A stretch of DNA of 64,000 nt, taken from NCBI RefSeq assembly GCF_024166365.1, contig NC_064822.1, positions 106,512,823 to 106,576,822 on the forward strand. The letters run 5' to 3'. Below the pieces are notes generated by a model that saw only the letters and a list, made by a program, of their open reading frames with translations, made no database searches and had not been told where the DNA came from. Origin of the DNA: Elephas maximus indicus (Eukaryota; Chordata; Mammalia; Proboscidea; Elephantidae). Shown piece by piece: positions 1-12,400 of the stretch; the first letter of the stretch is position 1, and each line of letters begins with the position of its first letter. The position numbers were made by a program, and so were the translations under genes.

Positions 1-271
1 ATACATGATCATTAAAAGAAGCAAGAAGGAGAAATAAAGGATTAATAATGTAGAAAAAACAGGTGCTGATGGCATGAATTTCAAGTCGCATGGAGCATCT
101 TTTCCAGCTCATTCCAGTTTGCAGTGTTCTTCCTCATTTAAGCCTTACAATTGATATAATGAAACAAACCTTAATCACAAACTATTTTAGCAAAAAAAAG
201 CCTTACCCCACTACTCAGAAAATAGAGCATTTACAGAAGCAGGAAAATGATGCATGATTATTCTACTTGAA

Positions 272-436
272 CCACACCCAAACCAAACCACTGCCATCTA
301 GCCGACTCTGACTCATAGCGACCCTATAGGGCAGAGTAAAACTGCCCCTAGGGTTTCCAAGGAACTGCTGGTGGATTCGAACTGCCAACCTTTTGGTTAG
401 CAGCCAAGCTCTTAATCACGGCGCCACTAGGGCTCC
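272..436 (-). mobile_element. AfroSINE, short class
   Basis: tRNA-derived afrotherian SINE of about 165 bp. Its 5' head (ggagccctagtgg... on the minus strand) is at 436 and its tail at 272. It is flanked by TSDs tattctacttgaa (259-271) and tattctacatgaa (437-449), one mismatch. Confidence 0.9.
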
Positions 437-449
437 TATTCTACATGAA

Positions 450-1529
450 TTAGTATATAAACAATGCAGCCAGGTGGGGCATCTGTGCAGTTCCAGTTGA
501 GATTGGAGTTCTTGAAACAGACCAGTAGGGGCGGTAACAGATTACATTCCTACAGTGAAACCATCCATGGCTGAGGAAGCAGGCTAACAAAGGTTTCAGT
601 ATAACGATAAAATGGCTCTTCAATTTCAGCTCTCCAGTACCAAATCATGTGGAATTGTTAGGCAGTGGCCAGAGAAAAAAACTACCGTGAAGAGGGAAGA
701 GCTTGGCCCCGACTTCAAATATTTGTACTCCAAATTGGTGTTACTTTCAGAACTGAATGCAGAAGCATCATTTGATCTTTTATGTTGGTTTGCAAGACAG
801 TCCAAATCTCTGCAGCAACCCTAAAAATACTTCATTGGAGTACTTGGGGATAACAAAGGGTTTTGAGAGCACTCCAGTAAGTATCAATCAGAAATGTATG
901 GTCCCCTTATTCTAAGCTTTTTTCACACACCTCAGGTTTCCTGATGCCTCCAGAGGCCATGTGCCCCTCCAGCTCACTGTGGTGAGAGTCATGATCATGC
1001 TCTGCCCCTAAAACACACTCAGTGCCTGCAGGTGCCTGGCTTCTAGGAATCAGAGCATCATCTGCCCCTTACGTGGACCTCTCTTTCTTAGTTCTTTCAC
1101 AGATCTGGTTGTCTTTTATTTGTATACTGTAATCTGTTTCCAGCCAATGCGACCAACTCCCATTTCTCTCCTTTCAATAGCTTCTTAAATCATTTATGTG
1201 AGCAGACATTCTTATTGGGCAATAATATTGGGTAAAACAAAATTACTAAATAGCTACATTTCATGTAGTGACTAGTGCTCGGTCCTTAGGGTCCTGCAAT
1301 AACACCCCTGCCCCATTTTTCCCCCAATAACTCCCTCTTAACTATTAAGTCATTACATGATATATGAGTAGAATTCCATGTATCATTTGCATTAAGCAAG
1401 AGTCACAGGTTCACAGATTTGGAAAAGACTTTAAAAGTCATCTAGTCCAACCTTCCCAATCTAAAAAAAAAAAAAAAACCAAACAATAGCAGCCTGCTGA
1501 GGGGAGACCTGTCTTCTTTAGGAAGTCAG
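450..1529. other. Downstream flank of TFCP2, no gene seen
   Basis: No exon-like or conserved reading frame could be supported. The 70-codon frame at 612-824 has no recognisable relative and is judged to be chance. Around 1400-1460 there is a MIR-like stretch. Confidence 0.5.
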
Positions 1530-1552
1530 CCTAGGACTGAGTCAGTCCTAGG
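1530..1552. repeat. Perfect 11-bp palindrome centred on TGAGTCA
   Basis: Arms CCTAGGACTGA and TCAGTCCTAGG are separated by one base. The centre reads TGAGTCA, the AP-1 consensus. It lies just beyond the probable TFCP2 3' end. Confidence 0.8.
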
Positions 1553-1744
1553 AACATAATACAACTGGGAAATGTCCCCCCCAGATGGGGACATCTAGTA
1601 ATCATTCACTGGAAAAGTATTTCAGCCTAATATGTCAAGTTGCCCAAGTCATTTTTAAATAATCATTGACTTGTTTAATTTTCTGGTTTCAAGGTTTTCA
1701 ATTTGTTTAAAACCAAGAGGAATTAGGTCATGTTGCAGGTTGAT

Positions 1745-1750
1745 TTTAAT
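1745..1750 (-). terminator. Candidate TFCP2 poly(A) signal ATTAAA
   Basis: Reads ATTAAA on the gene strand about 1.7 kb after the stop. A canonical AATAAA also occurs at 1115-1120. Only 3'-end reads could decide between them. Confidence 0.3.
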
Positions 1751-1909
1751 GAACAAAAATCTCTGTATAAAAACATTTAAGCTTTATCAAATGCTTTAAA
1801 AACACACACACAAAAAACTTCAAAGCCAATACAGAATCTTAGAACATTATCTTTTTTCACGTCAACATAATCTGGATAAAACGTTACATGTGAAAAAGAA
1901 GACCCATGG

Positions 1910-1912
<3 letters not shown>

Positions 1913-1958
<46 letters not shown>
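1913..1958. repeat. (CA)n microsatellite
   Basis: About 23 uninterrupted AC units. It lies within the presumed TFCP2 3'UTR and should be polymorphic between individuals. Confidence 0.95.
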
Positions 1959-1960
<2 letters not shown>

Positions 1961-2377
1961 CATACAACCATTTTTAAGGAAGAACAAAAACACAGAGTGT
2001 GAATGAGATGGGAATGAATTTCTTGGGAAGCTTACACATGAGTCCTATATGAGTAAAAGAACTCCCTACAGGAAGAGGACACAGAGAAGGGAACCGAGAG
2101 CAGACATTAGCCTAACTCAATAACAGTCTGAGAAAGTCATTCAAGGATAGTGAATTTTGGGAGTTACAGACAATCCCTAGTTTTCACTGCCTCGAATCCT
2201 GCAAATCTGATAACTGCATCGATGTTTTCATTTTTTTGGAAGTCTTGATTTTTTTCATCATTACTTAGGTATGGGTTGCCTCTTGCAGTGGCTGATTCTT
2301 CACTTCTCATGCACCATTACGTGCTATTCACCGGAAGAGCCACAGTAATACATGATGGCAAGCGCAGGCTATAAAGG

Positions 2378-2665
2378 GTGGCAGTACTGTCTGGTGGTTA
2401 CGAACCAGATTGCCTGGGTTTGGATTTGAGTGTCACTGGAAAAAAAAAAAAAAAAAAATTTTTTTTTTTTTTTTTTTTTTTACCTGCTAGCTGCCTGTTA
2501 TGGTGCAAGTTACTGAGCCACTGTGTGTCTCTGTTTCTTCATCTTCAGTTAGGGATCACAATAGTGTCTACTTCATAGAGGGTTATTAAGTGATTAAACA
2601 AGACAAGCTATTTAAAGACTGTATCACATTGCCTGGCATTAGTTATGTGTCAATTACTGTTGGCA
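2378..2665 (+). mobile_element. MIR SINE with A/T palindrome inserted
   Basis: MIR-type sequence (tggttacgaaccagattgcc ... gttattaagtgattaaa ... gcctggcattag) in plus orientation. It is interrupted by A19T23 at 2440-2481. Confidence 0.75.
2440..2481. repeat. A19T23 run, perfect palindrome core
   Basis: Nineteen A followed by twenty-three T inside a MIR in the presumed 3'UTR. On RNA it would form a long A-U hairpin. Homopolymer lengths are error-prone in assembly. Confidence 0.85.
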
Positions 2666-2692
2666 AAAAGTACTACTATTAGTAGTATTACC

Positions 2693-2902
2693 CAAATCCC
2701 CAAACCAATGCTGTCGAGTTGATTCTGATTCAGTGACCTACTGGGACAGAGTAGAACTGCCCTGACCCTTACGATTTCCAAGGTTGTAATCTTTACAGAA
2801 GCAGACTGCCACATCTTTCTCCTGAGGAGCAGCTAATGAGTTGGAACCGCCAACCTTTCAGTTAGCAGCCAAGCACTTCAACCACTGTGCCATCAGGGCT
2901 CC
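2693..2902 (-). mobile_element. AfroSINE, long class, in TFCP2 3'UTR
   Basis: About 210-bp AfroSINE with the extra middle segment (tctttacagaagcagactgc). Perfect 13-bp TSD tagtagtattacc at 2680-2692 and 2903-2915. Confidence 0.92.
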
Positions 2903-3434
2903 TAGTAGTATTACCAGGGAACAAAAAGAAAAATCCTGTCTCTGCATGTCTCTCCTTTGATGAGGTTTTCAGGAGCCAACTGTGGCAAAAAGAGGAGATG
3001 CCTGTATGTTTGATGCAAAAAAGACTGAGGATCTAGTCTTAGGAATATAGATGTTCATTTTTATATTAGAAAAAAATTACATGGCTCCATATCACAAATT
3101 TAACATCTCTCCGTTAAACATCACACGATTTCCACCATTATTATGCCATACATACACTCTAAACGATGTGGCGTTTCTGATACTCAGTAACAACAGGGTC
3201 CATAAATTGTAACTAAGAAATAGCTGCAGAACTGCATGTTGAGCAGTAATCTGTGTGTGCCACAAGAGCTTGGACCAACACAGAGGGCTGCCTCCATGGC
3301 CCAGACTCCCCGACACACAGTCAGACAGGTCGGGTTCCTGCAGACCTTCAGATTCCCACTCATGTCCCTCTGCGAGAGGGGAGTTTCCAAGAGGTGAAGG
3401 AAGCATCAGCCACTGAGTATGGAATGCCTCATTC

Positions 3435-3472
3435 CTACTTCAGGATGATATGATAGCTATCATTGGCTTCCG
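3435..3472 (-). CDS. TFCP2: TFCP2 exon 15, coding part with stop codon
   Basis: 38 bp encoding (A)[11 protein letters not shown] and a TAG stop at 3437-3435. The acceptor is ttacag after a T-rich tract. The C-terminal peptide matches the TFCP2 family ending; Ala replaces the Thr recalled in human. The 3'UTR continues to lower coordinates. Confidence 0.93.
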
Positions 3473-6400
3473 CTGTAAAAAAACAAAAACAAAACAGAAT
3501 GATCTTCTGTTACCCTTAAAACACAGAATGAGAAAAAAAAAATACGGTAAGCTTTCTGGGAGAAGGAGAAAACAAAAACAACAGAGCAGGACAAAGGGCA
3601 GCATACCTTTTAATTAGCAGAGAATACTTTAATAAATGTATATTATAAAAACAACGTGGCTGTAGGGGACACTGAGCTTCTGTTAATGGTGAGGGAATAT
3701 CTGGAAATGGATAGTGGTGATAGCTGCACGCCATGAACATAAACAATGTCACATAAAAACAATGCTGAAATCGCAAAAAAAAGCTTCCATTTCCTCATTT
3801 GGTGGTTGATACTTTCCCTATCTCTTCTCAAAGAATTATGAAAAAGCTCTTAAACTCCTCAGAGAAAGGTATTTGTTTGTCTTATTATTTTATTACCTTT
3901 CATTGTGTCCAGAATAAAACAGGCTTCTTCCTGAAAGTTTTGTATCATCTGAAAAGAAGCAAGAAAATTTGATGATTATTAAAAACTTTTTATGATATCA
4001 AATTTCAATGAAAAATAATCTGTCCATTTCTGTTTCTGGAGGACTGCTCCATCTGGGGGGTGTAGATGGAAGTCTTTACTGGTCCTAAACACAGTATTTT
4101 ATGAATATCTGTAGAATCATAGGAGTTTTTTCTCCCAACTTTAAAAAGCCTTCTTAAAAGCCTGTTTTTGTTTGTGTTCTCTGCCCCTGTCCCCTGCCAC
4201 CTGTTTTGGTTTTTTAATTTTTACAAGCTGAGCGGTCTAGAACAGTGGTCTCAAAATTGGAGTATGCATTTCCCTGGGTTAATCCCAAGACTTTCCAAGG
4301 AATACACGGACACTGATAGGTCCCATATAGAACTCATTTCCAGGTCTTCAACTTGCATACATAGTTTTCTCTAAAACCTCTTCATTTCCTTCCCCACTTT
4401 CCCTTCTCAACCCCTCTTCTTCCATTTTACAAAATAAAGGCACGAGTCTCACCCCCCTAGGAACTTACTAAAGTGCTCTGCCCTAGGGTAGCAAAATATA
4501 ATTAAAAATGTGGACTCTAATGAATGACTGGGTAACAAACCCTTTTGAGAGTCACGTGGATTGCAAGTCTTTCCTCGCACCAGAACTGAAGCGTGACCTA
4601 ATCAAAAATTGTCAAATTACAGATGATTCAAAATTATTTTGATAACATCCTGATGTAATTTTTGGCATGTAACTCAGAAGTTTGAAAACCCAGCAATGGT
4701 GCTATAACACAACTCCATCCATTCCTATCTATCAATTTATGCAAATAGGGTTCTACATCATTTCTATCTAGGGGGGAAAACAGGATGGAATTGATGCTGA
4801 ACTCTCTCTCTAGCAATCAAGGGACAGTATTCATCTACAGATGAACTAATTGTGGGTGGGGGCTGAGAATGGAACACCACCATTCATCTCATTAATAAAT
4901 GTACTTTTAATACATTTTCTTTATGTTTAATAATTCCTTGTCAAAATTTGTAATACATATGTTGTTTTAATTAATTATAATTATAGTGATAATTCTATTT
5001 GGAAGAAATAATTTTTCTCAACTTATAAACTTTTGTTTCAAAGAACTATGGTAGGATATCAATAAAAGATGTTAAGCATAAAAACTATGTTAACAAAATT
5101 CTATGAAGGAGGTAACTGGAAATACAAGTTCAAGGAAACAAAGGAATGATATAAAATTTCTAACTTAAAGAAAAGCACAGTCATGTGTTTTTTGATGGAT
5201 GACGGCACTAATCATGCTTGTATAGAGGTTTCATGGAATACAATTAAAATAGTGATGTAACTGTTTCATTTGTAAATGTCATATGATATGCCCAGAAATG
5301 ACATCTTTTGCAACTATTTAAACTTACAACAAAAAATCTTAAGTCAACCTAAAACTGCACAAGGGGATAGTTTTTAAAATTTATTTTAGAAGGTATGCAA
5401 GCAAGAAAGTTTGAAAACTTCAGGTCAAGAAGACAGAGCATCCTGCCCCAGTAGAGCTGCTCTTGCTCCATCCCGGGCCCTGACAGACTGACTGTCATCT
5501 GGTGAGTTGCGGTCCTGAAAAATCTACCTCATCACTGATGAGCACATGGATTCCTGTCGGCCCCTGTTTGTAGATCTGGCCGATCTGCTGAGGGGAAATG
5601 CTGAACAGCTGAGCAATTTTTTCAGTCAGTTCAACAGCTGTCAGTTCTTCTAGATAGATGGCATGGTACACTGCAAAGGGAGAGAGCAATGGCAGTCAGC
5701 GCAAAGGTTCTCTGCTTTTACAAAGCACCTGTCAGGAACTTCCACTTTTCTGAAGGACTAAGAAGTCAGACCGCCTGTGTACAAATGTTGGCTCAGCTAC
5801 TTGCTAGCTGTGTGATCTAAGGCAACTTAACATTTCTAAGCCTCCTTTTCCTCACCTAAACACTGAAGATAACAATGAAATCTACTGCGAAAATGAGACA
5901 GCAGTTGTAAAACTAAAGCATGTAGAAGTGCTCAGAGTAGTGCTTAGCATGTATTAGGAGCTCAATAAACATTAGTGATTACCATTACTTCTAGCAAATG
6001 CTGAATCTGCTGTTTGATGAATTCCCATCACATGCCCTTAAGACATCTCTTCACCTCTCTTCATGTCTGTCCTGGTCTGTCCAGAACGACCTACCGAAGA
6101 AAGTACCATTTGAGTCTCCATCCTCATGCTTCTGTTGTTGCTGCTGCTGCTCCCTCAACTGCAAGGATTCCTGACAAACATAAATGGTCAATCTTGGACG
6201 TACCATGCTAAAGACAAAAACCAAAAAACAACAACCTGTCAGTTTAGGGTTTTCATAGGAAGCACAACTTAAGGGAGAACTTGTGTGTCTACATGACTAA
6301 CAGTATAGAACAGTGGCTGAAAACTGGCAGCTCACAGGCCAGATGCAGCTTCTTCAATGTTTTATTTGCTCCCCAGTGGTTTTTTTTTTTTCCTTTCTTT

Positions 6401-9400
6401 TTTTCTTTTGAAGCTGAATTAGTTCCAACTGGAGACATCATATAAGCTGAAGTTTTGGCTTTTCTTGAAAAATCAGGCTGGCAATTCGAGGCTCTCATCT
6501 TCACACAAGAACAGTCAGCTGCCCTCCTCATCTGGTGCGTGCTTTCTTCAGTACAGCCCAGTCTCGGCCGTCCCTCCGTTACATTACCTATGGGACCTCT
6601 GTAGTCATTTGAGTTTGTGACCTTTGGTGTAAAGGTTAGAAATATTCAAAATCTGTGAGCACTGCTCCATTGGTCAGGTTCAAGACAGATAACTTTTACT
6701 TAAAAACTCCAATAAGTACATGCGGTATCTATGTCCCTCATTACCTTTTTCTAAGTAGCCTAAGCCCTCTTTCTATTCTTCTTAGGCAAGGGTATTCAGT
6801 TACCTCTTGATCTGATCATTGTATTCCTTTCTATTAAATATTCTTCAGATGATACCCTAAAAAAGATTCTTTTTTCCCAAGTCACCAACCTGTGAATTTC
6901 ACCTTTCCTTAAAAGTTTCTGAGATTACAGCCCTATTGATTTAATATCCCTTGTGAGGTACACAAACACGAATACTTATCCATCTGTTTTATTATTTAGT
7001 CACTGATTTGGTTCTGTTGCTATTGACCTGTATGCTTTTTTTTTTTGCAAGACAATAAGGTAGGGTCCTAGACATTTAATGGAAAGATGAGATAGTTTAT
7101 ATCTTCTGGGAGGGTGAGGGAGTGAGGAGGTAAGTGGATTACAAAACAGAATAAGAGAATATACATCCACTGGGGCTCAAAGGACAAATAGGTCACGTCT
7201 AACTGAAAGGTCAGTAAGGCTCTCACACAACAGTGACAGTGGAGATGGGACTGGAGTGATGGGGAGATTTCAACAAAACAGTGATATACACAGAGAGAGA
7301 GGCCGTGCGCTGAGCCACCACCCTGAATGTGCAGATTCAGATCTCAGCTTGGCGTTCACTTCTCAGGCAAGCCCTCCCTGACTCCACCGTGAGGGTTGTT
7401 GTTGTTGTTATTAGATGCCGTCGAGTCAATTCTGACTCACAGCAACCCTATGCACAATAGAATGAAACGTTGCCCAGTCCTGAGTCATTGTCATAATCAT
7501 TACGCTTAATCCCACTGTTGCAGCCACTGTGTCAATCCATCTCATTGAGAGTCTTCCTCTTTTTCGCCGACTGTCTATTTTACCAGGCATGATATCCTTC
7601 TCCAGGGACTGATTCCTCCTGACAACATGTCCAAAGTATGTGAGACGTAGTCTCGCCATCCTTGCTTCCAAGGAGCATCCTCGTTGTACTTCTTCCAAGA
7701 CAGATTTGTTCATTCTTTTGGCAGTCCATGGTATATTCAATATTCTTCTCCAACACCATAATTCAAAGGCGTCAATTCTTCTTCAGTCTTTTTTATTCAT
7801 TGTCTAGCTTTCACGTGCACAGGAGGCAATTGAAAACACCATGGTTTGTGACCTGTATGCTTTCTACATCAATATTATTTATCTGAAACTGTAAATCTCA
7901 AAAGGGGAAAGACTACAAATTACTCTGTGTCACAACTAATATTTGCAAGTGGACACTTAGGTAATTTCTACCCAAGCTCTTCTCAGTTAAAACTAACAGG
8001 GCCTTTGCACCTGCTGTTCCTTCTGCCTAGAACATTCCTTTCTCAAATGACCCCATAGCTTCATCCTTCTTATAACTCAGCTTAAATAGCCTCTCTTGAC
8101 TGTACTCTGGGTATACTCTCTAGCCCATATCTTGTTTTTGCTTAATTTTGTTTTGTTTTCCTTCAAAGCACTTATCACTATCCAGAATATTCATTTGTTT
8201 ATATCTTTATCTCTTTCCTCATTGAAAGGAAACTCCATGATATTGCATACCTTCTCTCTTTTGCTCGCCAATCCTTATGACTGGTGTCCTCAGAGCCTAG
8301 AATAGTACCTTGCTCATGACAGAGACTCACTGAATATTTGTGGAATGAAAAAACTACCTGGGAATGGAAAGTAGGATATTATGGAGGAATTTCATGGATC
8401 AAGTGTAAGAAAGGATATTTTTTTCTCTTTATTTGATACGTAGCTGGCACTGAAGAAATGTATTTAGCTGTGCAAACAGTATTTTGAAGACTCCCTGAAT
8501 CCAAATCCATTTGAAATCCAGCCTCACCAATATTTTGACACTAATTACATACCGGCCTTTTAATGCATTAAAAAGTCTGATTCCATCTGCAGGGCCACAG
8601 ATTTGGATCACATCATCTCTAGTTAGTTTCAATAAATCTGCCCCTGGAATAAATATAAAGAAAATGTGTGATAAAGGCAAAGATTCTCTGTTAATGATGA
8701 TTAAAATGGGCTCTGTTACAAGGACACCTCATTACCAGCATGTTATGGTCCAAGATCTTTTCTATGGCATACAAGGCTCTCCATGACCTGGCCCGGCCTC
8801 CTCTCCAGCCTAGATTCCCACCCAATTAACTTTTCCACTTAACCCTATGCCTTCATCATATTGATTTTTGAACCTCAGCCTAATGAGCAAGTTTTTCTTC
8901 CTGTCTGAAATTTCCTTCCACCATCTGACTAAAAGACAGGCTCCTCCTCATCTCTCCTCGAGAGTCACTTCGCACATCACGCATGTTCCCTGACATGAGA
9001 ACCTCCCCTGAATGCCTCATCTTGTACCCACCTCTGTAGAAAGACTTATCGACTACATCACAATTCTTTGTTAACCTGTTTGGGGGGTTTTATTTTGGTT
9101 TCATTTATTTTATGTTTTCCTATACTAGATGATGAGCTCTTTGATCAGGAATTATGTTTTATCCATTTCTGTGTTCCTACTACCCTGGTACATAAAAAAA
9201 GAAGGTGCTAAATAAAAGTGGAATGTGTTAAGTAAAATACAATATACTGATACCCAGGGAAAGATTTCAGACTACCTTTAAATGTCCCTTGATAAAGCAC
9301 TATATGAAATATACATTTTAAAAAGTGTTGGATGTAATTAATACTTTAAAATTACAGTGCATTTACACTAAGTATTTCTTTTTAAGTATTTCACAGCACT

Positions 9401-12400
9401 GTTGCAGCTGGTGAGAAAGGCTAAAGGGTTGTATGGAATTAATTTCATCAGAAAAGTACACTAAGATCTCACCAAAAAAAATAACCTGTTACAGACACTA
9501 GGAAACCCTGGTGGTGTAGTGGTTAAGTGCTACGGCTGCTAACCAAAGGGTCGGCAGTTCAAATCCACCAGGTGCTCCTTGGAAACTCTATGGGGCAGTT
9601 CTACTCTGTCTTACAGGGTCGCTATGAGTCGGAATCAACTCGACGGCACTGGGTTGGGTCACAGACAATACGAGGCCCTAAAATGTAAAGGAATATCCCA
9701 TGCTGTATGAATGGGTAGGTGGGGAAGGACAAGCAAATTTAACCTGAGAAGTTTGTGAAAAGTCTTGTGAATGTAGAAAAACGGTTTCGATGCAACCACT
9801 GCTGAGCTTCCTGAGGTGTGGTTGTTGGCAAAAGGTTCTGAAAGAGAGGAGAATTTTTTCATAATTAAATATGTTCCTCTGTCATTTCATTAGGTAGCAC
9901 AAACACATCCACATGCACCCACACTCAGGCCCAGTTTGCTTGGAAGTTGTTTACACACCTATCTCTCCGTATCTAAACACACATCAAGCCAACGGAGTTC
10001 ATCCTTATCTTCCCTACTAGACTGTAAACCCCTCAAATGTGAGAGTCTTGCATTACTTATTTCATATCTCTATTTCCTATCACAGTACCTGGGACATAGT
10101 CAAAATTCAACAGATGTTTGCTTAATGAATGAATACCAATCCTCCCTAAAAGCTGGGCATTTCTACTGAATTGTAAAGTCATCAAAGTATTATTAGACAT
10201 TGCAAGTAATTGACATTCAACTTCAGACTTACGTCTGTGACTGGAGGGGGAGGCTCTGGCTGGTGGTTTGGTGAACCATTTCTAAAGAAACATTTAAAAT
10301 GAAAGAATGAGTCCATGACAAATACTAGGGAATTGGGAAATTCATTCTCCTCATTCTTCATCCTCACAATAAGTCTTAAGCTAGAGATTTAAAAGATCTG
10401 TGTGGTCTCATAAAACATTCATACTCTTTGATCTAATGCTTCTATATGTGTTTATATGTGTTAATCTGACCTCAAGACTTTATGAGAGAGGGAAAGGAAC
10501 TATGTCATTTATAACATTATTTATGATTGGGGAAGCTGAAAAAAAAATCTAAATTTCAATAACTTGGGACTCATTAAATAAATTATGGCATAAAGAATAT
10601 TGAATAATGGGAAATTTATTAGAACATAAACTATCAGGATACAAAAGCATACCAATATATTACAACTATATTAAATATATAAATATACAATATAAACATG
10701 CATAAGAAAAAAGATTGGAGGAAAATTTATGCAATGCAATGGGATGATACACTTTTATAATAAAAAACACTTAATAATTATTTTTAAAGCAGCTTCAAAA
10801 ATTAGTGCTGTTTAATTTATGATCCAAGGGCCAGCTCCACACACTTGGTTCTTCCTTATACTCCCTTTTGCTTTATGGGTTGTTCCTCTTCCCTAATGCT
10901 TACTTCTTTTATGGGAGAAAAATTAAAGCCTAATAATGAAGTACATACAAAAGAGAAAACTTAAAAAAACACAACCCTTAAGCCTTTACATAATATTTAA
11001 AATTGCCTATAAGTAAAAAGATCTTTTTCCTTCTTTTTTTCCCCTTAGCTATAAAATTCAAATTCAGTAATTAACTTAGCTCAAGGCCCTAATTATATCT
11101 ATGCCTCCTACCACTTCTACATATTTTTATTCTGAATTGTTCCATTTTGAACATTAAAAAAAAAAAATTTTTTTTTTTTTTTAAAGCTACCTTAAATACC
11201 TTTAAATTTAGAACTTAAATAAATCTAAAAACAAACACTACAGCCAAACAATATACTCACATATTTGGTAGCCTATCTCAAGCTTCAAAATGGCCTGTTC
11301 TAGAACTATAAGACAACTACCCTTTTTTTAAACTGGAGAAGGCATCTGTACCAACTTTCAATTACCTCTGATGGTAAAGGACAATAAGGCAAGATTAAAT
11401 ATATCCCATAGATAATTCTAAAATTTCATTTTAGCCATCATCTTCAAACTTCTCCCTCCAATTATCAAAGGCCCATAATAAATGTCAGGAGCATTCTTAA
11501 CAAGTAACAGAATAAATTTTAGTGTTTGCACAACTGTGTTTCCAATTTCCAGTGACCACTCTCTGTTGAAAGTATGATCAGGAAGTGAAATAACTCAAGA
11601 TCAGCAGCAATAAGAAGAACCAAAAAGGCTAAAAATTCAGTCCTTAAATCACTAAAAATCAAACAAAAATGCTATTTTCTAATGGAAATTTTTTAAAAAA
11701 GGAGAAAAAGGGCTACATAAAACTCTTTCAGTCTCCTTTGAAGACAATCCAAACTTCAGTTAATATGTGAATTTACCAAAGATTGACCAAAGGGAAGTAT
11801 TTACTGATTTGGAAAGATCTTGTTTATGGAAAGATAAAGAATACATATTTGGGACAGACACAAACCAATTTCATTTCCCAGACTTACCCTTCCCCAAGAG
11901 AAAAACTGCTATGGGAACTGTTGAAGCCAGGTGATGGGGAATTATTGACGTACGTGATCTCAGGCCATGGCGAACACTATAAACAAAGGACAACCCAGAT
12001 ACTGAAAAAGCACATTTGACCCTAGGGTCCCACTAAAACATTGTTACTTGAGTAGCACGTCTTTATTAGTCCATCTTAATTCATGAGGGCCCCAATAAGC
12101 AAGAGAAAATATGCCCAGGACCATTAGGTTTTGATTAGGCTGGACATAATGGATTTTTCCTTTAAGAGTGAAAAGTATCATAATATACCCTTGAAAAATG
12201 GCTGAAATTGAAGAGCAGCTAGGGATAAATGAAAAGTCACCTACGAAGGAGAGTCAATAAGAATGAACTTGGACTACTCAGCAGAAACTATGCAGGCAAG
12301 AAGGCAATGGGATGACTTATATAAAGCACTGAAGGAAAAAAGTTGCCAGCCAAGAATCATATATCCAGCAAAACTGTCTTTCTCAAATATGAAGGTGAAA

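Larger units (their letters stand above)
1725..3434 (-). other. TFCP2: TFCP2 3'UTR (left end uncertain)
   Basis: This sequence follows the TFCP2 stop. An ATTAAA on the minus strand at 1750-1745, followed 20-30 bp later by a CA-containing stretch near 1725, is a reasonable poly(A) site; an AATAAA at 1120-1115 is an alternative. The UTR would contain an AfroSINE, a MIR with an A/T palindrome and a CA repeat. The end is inferred without transcript data. Confidence 0.45.

Noticed and set aside
612-824. 70-codon frame in the downstream flank
   Set aside because: No recognisable relative, no splice context and composition like the surroundings; judged to be chance.
1-1700. 5' end of a neighbouring gene (CSRNP2 lies in this direction in human)
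   Set aside because: No CpG island, exon or recognisable coding sequence is present in this flank.
3092-3453. Overlapping short frames on both strands next to the TFCP2 stop
   Set aside because: They lie in the 3'UTR just after the stop. The frames have no family resemblance.
7426-7740. Novel 104-codon gene
   Set aside because: The protein is the C-terminal part of an RTE LINE, 5'-truncated and flanked by a TSD.
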